Assembly: GCA_030731685.1 (NCBI GenBank)
Contig: JANQTO010000084.1
Span: forward strand, 1-6,957
Direction: 5' to 3'
DNA: 6,957 nucleotides
Origin: Nonlabens sp.
Lineage (GTDB): Bacteria > Bacteroidota > Bacteroidia > Flavobacteriales > Flavobacteriaceae
Shown: positions 1-5,207 of the stretch, piece after piece
How the letters are laid out: every line of letters begins with the position of its first letter
Position numbering within the stretch: position 1 is the first letter of the stretch
The notes under the pieces: model-generated
Told to the model about the DNA's origin: nothing
What the model saw: the letters and a program-made list of their open reading frames with translations, nothing else
The model's database searches: none
Program-made: the position numbers and the translations under genes

Positions 1-390
1 GTCCCATACACCGTCACCATCGCTATCTATATGATAAAGTGCTTTGGTCGGGTCTGTAGAAAATTCCAGTAGGAGCGTATGGTGTTCGCTTTCGCGAAAG
101 CGGGATTTCACCACAATCATTTCCTTTTCAAGATTTGAGTTTGTAAACGTACCGTCTAGTAAGGTGCTGTAACGGGTAATGTTCTTTGCGTCCAGAAAAA
201 TAGAATCGGTATCTTTAAGAATGTCAAACTCGTAGGTAATCGTACCGCTTATGATGGTGGATTGCTGGTTGACAAACAGGTCTACAGTTGCCTTAGTGAA
301 GTCAACCTTGTCGATTTGAGATGGAGAGTTTTGGGCGATGGATACCGCACTTAACGAAATTGTAATGAGGGCAAAAAAGGTCTTTTTCAT
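1..390 (-). CDS. Probable M1-family metallopeptidase, N-terminal part (runs off left edge)
   Basis: The minus strand is open for 130 codons from ATG at 388-390 to the window edge, so the protein is incomplete at its C-terminus. Residues 1-19 form a lipid-free Sec signal peptide (MKK, a hydrophobic core, then ...SIA before Q20), so the product is exported. The mature N-terminus reads as beta-strand-rich sequence (TVDLFVNQQS, SGTITYEFDILKDTDSIFLDAKNI). This resembles the N-terminal beta domain of secreted M1 aminopeptidases in flavobacteria, which trim peptides outside the cytoplasm using a HExxH zinc site. That catalytic motif would lie far downstream and is not in the window, so the family call rests on remembered similarity of the N-domain only. 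Residues 97-101 (RFRES) are encoded by a 16-bp palindrome that also occurs at 5191-5206. Its promoter is not clear: TACCTTGC on the minus strand (about 398-405) is only a weak -7 match. Confidence 0.6.
   Translation of the reverse strand, partial: MKKTFFALITISLSAVSIAQNSPSQIDKVDFTKATVDLFVNQQSTIISGTITYEFDILKDTDSIFLDAKNITRYSTLLDGTFTNSNLEKEMIVVKSRFRESEHHTLLLEFSTDPTKALYHIDSDGDGVWD
87..102. repeat. 16-bp perfect palindrome CGCTTTCGCGAAAGCG, copy 1 (intragenic)
   Basis: CGCTTTCG followed by its exact reverse complement CGAAAGCG. It lies inside the peptidase gene, in frame, where it encodes R-F-R-E-S. The same 16 bases recur between the sigma factor gene and lpd. Two exact 16-mers in 7 kb are not expected by chance, so this is a dispersed genomic repeat. 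Such palindromes are, to my recollection, common in marine Flavobacteriaceae; the function is unknown. Confidence 0.85.
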
Positions 391-469
391 AGAGGTTGCA
401 AGGTACAAAAGTCATACCGCTTGATAAATAACATGTTCCCTACAATCTGTTATTAAGCGTTAAGGGGAA

Positions 470-511
470 AAATTCTAAATCTCAAATTCCAAATCTCAAA
501 TTCCAAATCCC
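470..511. repeat. Heptad tandem array, AAATYYY x 6
   Basis: Six consecutive 7-bp units read AAATTCT, AAATCTC, AAATTCC, AAATCTC, AAATTCC, AAATCCC. The middle four make two perfect copies of a 14-bp unit (477-490 and 491-504). A seventh unit, AAAAATG, has decayed. This kind of simple repeat is frequent between flavobacterial genes; no function is evident. Confidence 0.85.
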
Positions 512-578
512 AAAAATGAACACTTAATTAGCAAATCAACTTTGGGATGAAATGATGTTATTTGCACACAGTTAAGCT

Positions 579-595
579 CCTTCCCTCAGGGAAGG
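579..595. repeat. Short hairpin CCTTCCC-TCA-GGGAAGG
   Basis: A perfect 7-bp stem (579-585 with 589-595) with a TCA loop, followed by CTGGGATGGG. There is no T tract on either side, so it is unlikely to be an intrinsic terminator. Hairpins of this form followed by a GGGATGGG-like tail resemble dispersed REP-like intergenic elements of flavobacteria; that link is from memory and would need a genome-wide search. Confidence 0.6.
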
Positions 596-656
596 CTGGG
601 ATGGGATAAGTTCCAAGTTCCGCACACCTCATCCTACATCCCACATTCCTCATCCC

Positions 657-707
657 AAAAAAGCCACATTCCCAAAAAAGCCACATTCCCAAAAAAGCCA
701 CATTCCC
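657..707. repeat. Three perfect tandem copies of a 17-bp unit
   Basis: The unit AAAAAAGCCACATTCCC occurs at 657-673, 674-690 and 691-707 without any mismatch. Degenerate relatives flank it (CACATTCC just before, CACATTCCCC just after). Perfect identity suggests recent slippage-type expansion, so the copy number may vary between strains. There are no unique spacers, so this is not CRISPR. Confidence 0.9.
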
Positions 708-738
708 AATCCCACATTCCCCATCCCAAAATCCTTCG

Positions 739-746
739 TATTTTTG
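739..746 (+). promoter_or_regulatory. Probable recG -7 element TATTTTTG
   Basis: It matches the Bacteroidota housekeeping -7 consensus TAnnTTTG. Transcription would start at about 752, giving a leader of only about 15 nt before the GTG at 767. No TTG -33 element is visible at 17-23 bp upstream, because that stretch is C- and A-rich repeat, so the promoter is inferred from one element only. Confidence 0.5.
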
Positions 747-766
747 AATTGTCTTAAAATCGCGCA

Positions 767-2872
767 GTGCCCACAAACTTTCTTCATACACCTATCGATT
801 ACCTGCAAGGTATAGGCCCTGCAAAGGCAAAGCTGTTGCGTGCAGAATTAGGTCTGGAAACTTATGGTGACCTAGCAAACTTTTTCCCAAACCGATACAT
901 AGATAAAACGCAGTATTACAAAATAGGCCAACTCGTTCCTGACGCTGCTCACGTGCAAATTATAGGAAAGATTGTGCATATAAAAACGGTGGAAACGGGT
1001 AAAACCTCGCGACTTGTAGCGACGTTTTTAGACGACACGGGACAAATGGAACTGGTGTGGTTTAAGTCACAGAAATATTTTAAGGATTCCTTAAAGCTGA
1101 ATGAGTATTACGTAGTTTTTGGGAAAATAGGCAAGTTTGGCAATACCTTTAATATGGCGCATCCAGACATGGAACTCTACAAAGAGCACAGAGCGCGCAA
1201 GCAAAGTGCGATGACACCCATTTATCCGTCAACAGAACAGCTCACAAAACGCCAAATCACCAACAAATTCATGGTGCGTTGCGTGCAGCAATTATACAGC
1301 GAGATACGCGGTAGTTTTACAGAGACCTTACCAGCTGGCATCATGCAATCACAGTCGCTTGTAGATAAGAATACGGCCATGTTTCAAGTGCATTTTCCAG
1401 ATAGCAACGAGTCTTTACAGCAAGCACTTTACAGACTCAAGTTTGAGGAACTGTTCTTTATTCAAATGGAACTGTTGCATCAAAACAGAATGCGCAAAAC
1501 ACGCATAAAAGGTTATGACTTTGAAGAAGTAGGTGCGCATTTTAATGACTTTTATAATAATCATTTACCCTTTGAACTTACGGGAGCACAAAAACGCGTG
1601 GTAAAAGAAATACGTGCAGACATGGGTACAGGAGCACACATGAACCGCTTGCTGCAAGGCGATGTAGGTTCTGGAAAAACCATCGTTGCAGTGCTCACCT
1701 GTCTGCTTGCTATTGATAATGGCTTTCAGTCCTGTATCATGGCACCTACAGAAATTCTTGCACAACAACATTACGCAGGCGTTCAGGAACTTCTTGCCGA
1801 TACAGGTATTAAGATAGCGCTTTTAACAGGCTCTGTGAAGACGAAGAATAGACGTGTGATTCATGAAGCTCTGGAAGACGGCAGCTTGAATATTTTAATA
1901 GGAACACATGCGCTTATAGAGGACAAAGTAAAATTTAAAAACTTGGGTGTAGCTGTGGTTGACGAGCAGCACCGTTTTGGAGTAGCACAACGGGCAAAAT
2001 TGTGGAAAAAGAACACGTTGCCACCGCACGTTCTGGTTATGACTGCAACGCCCATTCCGCGTACGCTAGCTATGAGTGTCTATGGAGATTTGGATATATC
2101 GGTCATAGACGAGTTGCCACCAGGTCGTAAAGAGATTAAAACGGTACATCGTTACGATAAGAATAGGCTCGCGGTGTTTTCATTTATCAGAGAAGAAATA
2201 GCCCTAGGACGTCAAATTTACATGGTATATCCATTAATAGAAGAATCTGAAACGCTCGATTATAAAGACCTAATGGATGGTTTTGAGAGCATTTCTAGAG
2301 AATTTCCTTTGCCCGAGTATCAGGTAAGCATCGTCCATGGCCGCATGAAGCCTGAAGATAAAGACTATGAAATGGAGCGTTTTGTAAGTGGTAAAACGCA
2401 CATTATGGTAGCAACGACAGTGATAGAAGTAGGCGTTAATGTTCCCAATGCAAGTGTCATGATTATAGAAAGTGCAGAGCGTTTCGGACTTTCCCAATTA
2501 CACCAACTGCGCGGTAGGGTAGGACGTGGAGCAGACCAGAGCTATTGCATACTCATGACAGGTCACAAACTGAGTAAAGAGGCAAAAACACGCCTAGAAA
2601 CCATGGTCGCCACGACCGATGGTTTTAAAATTGCCGAAGTTGACCTGCAACTACGTGGTCCTGGTGATATGACTGGCACACGGCAAAGTGGTATCATGGC
2701 CCTGCGCATCGCTGATATTGTAAAGGATACAGATATACTGTATGCAGCACGGGAAGCCGCTATCGACTTACTAAATACAGACCCGAAGTTAGAGCAGCCA
2801 GAAAATGAAGGAGTTCTTAGGGTAATGTCCTTTTTACAATCCAAAAAAGGATTTTGGAAGTATATTAGTTAG
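767..2872 (+). CDS. recG: ATP-dependent DNA helicase RecG
   Basis: A 701-residue RecG, close to the usual length of about 690-700. RecG is a cytoplasmic dsDNA translocase that reverses stalled forks and migrates branched intermediates in recombination repair. In order: an N-terminal helix-hairpin-helix-like segment (LQGIGPAKAKLL, about 13-24), the conserved FPNRYID (40-46), an OB-type wedge domain (about 60-150), then two helicase lobes. Motif I is GDVGSGKT (298-305), motif II DEQH (399-402), motif III TATPIPRT (426-433), VHGRM 523-527, motif V VIEVGVNVPNA (552-562), and motif VI QLHQLRGRVGRG (577-588). LRGPGDMTGTRQSG (629-642) is the translocation (TRG-type) region. All key residues are present. 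The start is GTG: PTNFLHTPIDYL directly follows, as in related RecG N-termini, and no in-frame ATG lies nearby. There is no Shine-Dalgarno sequence. The gene appears monocistronic; the 78-bp gap after it contains a promoter for the next gene. Confidence 0.97.
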   Translation: MPTNFLHTPIDYLQGIGPAKAKLLRAELGLETYGDLANFFPNRYIDKTQYYKIGQLVPDAAHVQIIGKIVHIKTVETGKTSRLVATFLDDTGQMELVWFKSQKYFKDSLKLNEYYVVFGKIGKFGNTFNMAHPDMELYKEHRARKQSAMTPIYPSTEQLTKRQITNKFMVRCVQQLYSEIRGSFTETLPAGIMQSQSLVDKNTAMFQVHFPDSNESLQQALYRLKFEELFFIQMELLHQNRMRKTRIKGYDFEEVGAHFNDFYNNHLPFELTGAQKRVVKEIRADMGTGAHMNRLLQGDVGSGKTIVAVLTCLLAIDNGFQSCIMAPTEILAQQHYAGVQELLADTGIKIALLTGSVKTKNRRVIHEALEDGSLNILIGTHALIEDKVKFKNLGVAVVDEQHRFGVAQRAKLWKKNTLPPHVLVMTATPIPRTLAMSVYGDLDISVIDELPPGRKEIKTVHRYDKNRLAVFSFIREEIALGRQIYMVYPLIEESETLDYKDLMDGFESISREFPLPEYQVSIVHGRMKPEDKDYEMERFVSGKTHIMVATTVIEVGVNVPNASVMIIESAERFGLSQLHQLRGRVGRGADQSYCILMTGHKLSKEAKTRLETMVATTDGFKIAEVDLQLRGPGDMTGTRQSGIMALRIADIVKDTDILYAAREAAIDLLNTDPKLEQPENEGVLRVMSFLQSKKGFWKYIS

Positions 2873-2896
2873 CCTATTTTGGAATTGGATGAGCAG

Positions 2897-2931
2897 TTTG
2901 TCAGCCATTTAAACTTAAAATTATATATTTG
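2897..2931 (+). promoter_or_regulatory. Promoter TTTG-N23-TATATTTG of the outer-membrane protein gene
   Basis: A -33 TTTG at 2897-2900 and a -7 TATATTTG at 2924-2931 match the Bacteroidota consensus, with spacing at the long end of the accepted range. The predicted start near 2938 leaves a leader of about 13 nt. The leader is A-rich (AAACTTAAACT) without a Shine-Dalgarno sequence, as is usual in this phylum. Confidence 0.7.
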
Positions 2932-2950
2932 AATCCACTAAACTTAAACT

Positions 2951-3526
2951 ATGAAAACATTTTTATTATCAATAGCAGTTTTATTTGCAGCTAGTACTGC
3001 AATAGCACAAGACAATTCTTACGGTATCATTGCAGGTTACAACGTTTCTAAAATAAACAACCTAGGTGGCGATGGTTTCAGTGAAAATCGTCCTGGTTTT
3101 CACGTAGGTGTCATTGCAGAGTTTCCGATGAACGAAAAATGGTCTTGGGAAACTTCACTTGCGTATTCTGAAGAAGGCGAAGCATTTCAAATAGGAAACC
3201 AAGATGTAGATATTAAGTACACGAACATTAACCTACCGGTACAGGCAAAATATTATGTCACCAAAGGACTAAGCATTCACGGTGGACCACAAGTGGGTTT
3301 TATAACCAAAATAGAACAAACTATAGACGACGGTGAGGCGCGAACTATTAAAGATCGTGTTAATAGCCATTTTGCTGTAACAGGCGGTTTCGGTTATGAT
3401 TTGGATATGGGTGTATTCGCAAAAGTTTCTATGGCCTACGGCCTTACAGATACTGTGGACAATATAGACTTCACAAACAGTGAGCGCATTGCAACAGTAC
3501 ATTTTTCCTTGGGTTACAAATTTTAA
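2951..3526 (+). CDS. Small outer-membrane beta-barrel (porin-family) protein
   Basis: A 191-residue protein with a Sec signal peptide: MKTFLLS, a hydrophobic core and TAIA before Q20. The mature part is about 170 residues and alternates polar and hydrophobic residues in Gly- and aromatic-rich strands (YGIIAGYNVS, GFHVGVIAEFPM, WSWETSLAYSEEG, NINLPVQAKYYV, LSIHGGPQVGFIT, HFAVTGGFGYDL, GVFAKVSMAYGL, ATVHFSLGYKF). It ends in a C-terminal Phe, the usual outer-membrane assembly signal. About eight strands of this type fit the OMP beta-barrel 2 (PorT-like/OmpX-like) families common in Bacteroidota. No substrate can be inferred; such proteins are structural or of unknown role. The gene has its own promoter and terminator, so it is monocistronic. 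Confidence 0.85.
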   Translation: MKTFLLSIAVLFAASTAIAQDNSYGIIAGYNVSKINNLGGDGFSENRPGFHVGVIAEFPMNEKWSWETSLAYSEEGEAFQIGNQDVDIKYTNINLPVQAKYYVTKGLSIHGGPQVGFITKIEQTIDDGEARTIKDRVNSHFAVTGGFGYDLDMGVFAKVSMAYGLTDTVDNIDFTNSERIATVHFSLGYKF

Positions 3527-3543
3527 GAGACTTTTATCTTCAC

Positions 3544-3576
3544 AAAAAAGGCGTTCAGAAATGAGCGCCTTTTTTT
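3544..3576. terminator. Strong intrinsic terminator with a GAAA loop, bidirectional
   Basis: GGCGTTCA (3550-3557) pairs with TGAGCGCC (3562-3569), with one G-T wobble, around a GAAA tetraloop of the stable GNRA class. The stem is flanked by six A residues on the left and seven T residues on the right. It lies 17 bp after the stop of the outer-membrane protein gene. Because the A and T tracts are symmetrical, it should also stop leftward transcription coming from the sigma factor operon side. Confidence 0.9.
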
Positions 3577-3711
3577 GTGTACTTTTTCCAAGGGGCATAA
3601 TGTTTAGCTTTGAAAACGTAGCATATTGCAATGCTTAATCTTCAGCGACTACGAAATATTTATTTTTGGAAAGAGCATTAAATTCCTTGTCCTTGCTATC
3701 TACCCATTCTT

Positions 3712-3751
3712 ATTTTCCAAGGGGCAGACTTAAGTCTTCCCCTTGGAAAAT
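3712..3751. repeat. 40-bp near-perfect palindrome, arms ATTTTCCAAGGGG
   Basis: ATTTTCCAAGGGG (3712-3724) is exactly reverse-complemented at 3739-3751. The centre AGACTTAAGTCT (3726-3737) is itself a perfect palindrome. Only the C3725/T3738 pair is mismatched, so 19 of 20 pairs match. A further direct copy of the left arm, TTTTCCAAGGGGCA, sits at 3584-3597. No T tract follows on either strand, which argues against a simple terminator; a REP-like element or a regulatory hairpin is possible. Confidence 0.85.
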
Positions 3752-3845
3752 CAAGTGAAACTTTAATAGGGGAATGCAAACGCGATAGAAATGTAGATTG
3801 TCATATGTGGATAGCTTTAATGAATTTTAACTGTGCGTTTGGTTT

Positions 3846-3876
3846 CAAAAATACGTTTCGAAAAGTATTATAGCAA
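3846..3876 (-). promoter_or_regulatory. Possible leftward promoter TTG-N20-TATTTTTG
   Basis: On the minus strand, TTG (3874-3876) and TATTTTTG (3846-3853) are 20 nt apart, an ideal Bacteroidota -33/-7 arrangement. A 20-bp palindrome with one mismatched pair (3850-3869, core TTTCGAAA) fills the spacer and overlaps the -7 element, as an operator would. No gene lies downstream on that strand before the terminator at 3544-3576, so it would make a non-coding RNA of up to about 290 nt. Chance matches to the -7 element are common in AT-rich DNA. Confidence 0.35.
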
Positions 3877-3960
3877 CCTCAAGATTTTATTCTTTCGCAA
3901 ATCTTAATGCGGGAATAAAAAGCTATCTGCTTACAGTTAACAATCAGCAACAGCAATAAT

Positions 3961-3992
3961 CATTAGACACTAGACATTAGTCATTCATTAGA
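3961..3992. repeat. Degenerate CATTAGA heptad array overlapping a stop codon
   Basis: The units are CATTAGA (3961), CACTAGA (3968), CATTAGT (3975), a truncated CATT (3982) and CATTAGA (3986). The last unit overlaps the stop codon (3988-3990) and penultimate codons of the minus-strand membrane protein gene, so the array may have shaped its C-terminus. Confidence 0.6.
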
Positions 3993-4626
3993 CTTCCATT
4001 TTCTTCAGCTCCTCGTAGTTTTTATTCAATCTGCGCAGTAAAATACCGTAGATAAGACTGTAAACTAAGTAGAACACACCACACATAACCGCAGCAATAG
4101 CAACGGCTATACCTACAAACGCTACATTAAATGTTGTCATATTTTTAACGTGGAGCTCTTCTGTCATTTTTGTAATGCTCGGGTCGTTTAACAACATAAG
4201 AATGGAAAGCGCGACGGTAAAAATCATGATGTAGCCTAAGTTGTACCATATATACCACTTCATGGTGCGTCTGGTCTTGAGGATATTTTTCATGAGGCTG
4301 CGTGTAGGTTGTTCGGCATCAATATTTTTATAATTCTTGTAGAAAAGATAAATGAATCCCATTATCACTACATAGTGCAAAACAAAGGAACCATAGTAAA
4401 AAAGCTCTCCAGCAATCTCTTTACTGTGTTGCTGGCTCTCCGTATCATACATAAGAATTGTTAACAAACCGAAAATTCCAAATTCAATAAGCGCTATATA
4501 AAATAGCCATTTAACAATACTACTGGAGCGTTTTGCAATAAACCCCGTAAGTTGACCTGCTGAGTATTTTGGATACGAGCCATCGCTCGCTGTCCATTGT
4601 TGTTTAAGTTGTTCTAGTTGATCCAT
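3988..4626 (-). CDS. Four-helix membrane protein paired with an ECF sigma factor (possible anti-sigma factor)
   Basis: A 212-residue integral membrane protein with no signal peptide. A polar N-terminus (MDQLEQLKQQW, about 1-36) is followed by predicted membrane segments at about 37-60, 75-96, 123-147 and 167-195. The loop between helices 2 and 3 and the C-terminus (RRLNKNYEELKKM) are rich in Lys and Arg, placing both ends in the cytoplasm. Its ATG lies 1 nt after the stop of the sigma factor gene, so the two are almost certainly co-transcribed and translationally coupled. I recall similar proteins after ECF sigma genes in many flavobacteria, often labelled hypothetical or, wrongly, beta-carotene monooxygenase. 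A role as membrane anti-sigma factor or sensor is inferred from position and topology only. No zinc-binding HxxxCxxC anti-sigma motif is seen. Confidence 0.8.
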   Translation of the reverse strand: MDQLEQLKQQWTASDGSYPKYSAGQLTGFIAKRSSSIVKWLFYIALIEFGIFGLLTILMYDTESQQHSKEIAGELFYYGSFVLHYVVIMGFIYLFYKNYKNIDAEQPTRSLMKNILKTRRTMKWYIWYNLGYIMIFTVALSILMLLNDPSITKMTEELHVKNMTTFNVAFVGIAVAIAAVMCGVFYLVYSLIYGILLRRLNKNYEELKKMEV

Positions 4627-4627
4627 A

Positions 4628-5122
4628 TTATGGATTTATTAAATTAGAAAGTTTTGTTTTCACTCGGTTCATTTTCACTCGCGCATTCACTTCACTTATT
4701 CCTAGTGTTTCAGAGATATCTCTGTAGTTTTTATCTTCGAGATATAGAAATACTAATGCTTTTTCAATATCGTTTAATTGCTTGATGGCCGTGTAGAGCA
4801 GTGCTATTTGCTCTGAGCTTTCGTCGTGCTCCTGGTTGTCTGCTATTTTAAACTCGACACTCTCATAGGCCTGCGTGGTAACGCGACGTTTACTTTTTCT
4901 GTACAGTGTTATGGCGGTATTCAGTGCCACTCGGTACATCCATGTAGAAAACTTTGCGTCGCCCCTGAACTTGGGATACGCCTTCCACAGCTGTATGGTT
5001 ACTTCTTGAAAAAGGTCGTTATGGGCATCTTGGTCGTTTGTATACAGCCTGCATATTTTATGCACGATGTTTTGGTTATCTTCAAGCTGCTTGACAAATT
5101 CTGCTTCGAGTTCTTTACTCAC
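4628..5122 (-). CDS. ECF-type RNA polymerase sigma factor
   Basis: A 164-residue sigma-70 family protein containing only regions 2 and 4, as in extracytoplasmic-function sigma factors. Region 2 spans about 8-80, with the core-binding DLFQEV (36-41) and the -10 recognition and melting stretch FRGDAKFSTWMYRVALNTA (52-70) ending in basic RKSKRR. After an acidic linker (94-104), region 4 spans about 105-161, with the helix-turn-helix NYRDISETLGISEVNARVKM (132-151). It directs RNA polymerase to a dedicated promoter set; the stimulus is unknown. The start is GTG at 5120-5122: the MSKELEAEF N-terminus fits family members and the frame closes at 5147-5149 upstream without an ATG. It is the first gene of an operon with the membrane protein gene. 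The group within the ECF classification cannot be assigned by eye. Confidence 0.93.
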   Translation of the reverse strand: MSKELEAEFVKQLEDNQNIVHKICRLYTNDQDAHNDLFQEVTIQLWKAYPKFRGDAKFSTWMYRVALNTAITLYRKSKRRVTTQAYESVEFKIADNQEHDESSEQIALLYTAIKQLNDIEKALVFLYLEDKNYRDISETLGISEVNARVKMNRVKTKLSNLINP

Positions 5123-5145
5123 GTGCTTTTTGGTATGGTTACATT

Positions 5146-5175
5146 GTTAGTAGCTAGGTTTGTTGAATTGTTACA
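5146..5175 (-). promoter_or_regulatory. Possible ECF-type self-promoter TGTAAC-N16-CTACTAAC
   Basis: On the minus strand, TGTAAC (5170-5175) lies 16 nt from CTACTAAC (5146-5153), and transcription would begin about 20 nt before the GTG of the sigma factor gene. A conserved -35 of the GTAAC type and 16-nt spacing are typical of ECF promoters, which often drive their own sigma gene. No TAnnTTTG element for the housekeeping sigma factor is found on this strand. TGTAAC also occurs at 5138-5143. Confidence 0.35.
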
Positions 5176-5189
5176 GGGTTGTGTTTATT

Positions 5190-5207
5190 TCGCTTTCGCG
5201 AAAGCGA
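5190..5207. repeat. Palindrome TCGCTTTCGCGAAAGCGA, copy 2 (intergenic)
   Basis: An 18-bp perfect palindrome containing the same 16-mer found inside the peptidase gene at 87-102. It lies between the sigma factor operon and lpd. It is a dispersed repeat; it could bind a protein dimer or form a cruciform, but nothing in the window shows which. Confidence 0.85.

Larger units (their letters stand above)
391..766. other. Repeat-rich divergent intergenic region
   Basis: This 376-bp gap separates the leftward peptidase gene from recG. It holds a heptad array (470-511), a short hairpin (579-595), a 17-bp tandem array (657-707) and the probable recG -7 element (739-746). TTTGGGATGA at 541-550 is the exact inverse of 650-659. 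From 623 to 737 the plus strand has only three G residues, all in the tandem units. No open frame here looks coding; a 77-codon minus-strand frame at 558-791 is a translation of the repeats and overlaps the start of recG. Confidence 0.8.
3577..3987. other. Gene-free intergenic region rich in inverted repeats
   Basis: About 410 bp lie between the convergent outer-membrane protein gene and the sigma factor operon. No credible coding frame is seen; the longest clean minus-strand frame inside it, at 3763-3804, has only 13 codons. It contains a 40-bp near-palindrome (3712-3751) with an extra copy of one arm (3584-3597), a possible leftward promoter (3846-3876) with a 20-bp palindrome in its spacer, two crossing inverted repeat pairs (3810-3940), two mutually exclusive hairpins (3881-3920) and a degenerate CATTAGA heptad array (3961-3992). 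Confidence 0.8.

Noticed and set aside
657..707. CRISPR-like array
   Set aside because: The three units are directly adjacent with no unique spacers, and no cas genes are present.
558..791. 77-codon minus-strand open frame
   Set aside because: It translates the 17-bp tandem repeats into repeated W/F/G/C-rich words and overlaps the start of recG.
3269..3631. 120-codon minus-strand open frame
   Set aside because: It is mostly antisense to the outer-membrane protein gene and passes through the strong terminator at 3544-3576; it reads as a shadow frame.
3605..3668. TAnnTTTG matches on the plus strand at 3605-3612 and 3661-3668
   Set aside because: No TTG element at the right distance and no gene downstream; such matches are expected by chance in AT-rich DNA.
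3763..3804. 13-codon minus-strand frame (MTIYISIAFAFPY) as a leader peptide
   Set aside because: Too short to judge, with no ribosome-binding signal and no downstream gene to control.
5130..5162. Plus-strand TTG-N22-TAGGTTTG as a promoter
   Set aside because: Nothing coding follows before the lpd promoter, and it overlaps the start of the sigma factor gene on the other strand; probably chance.
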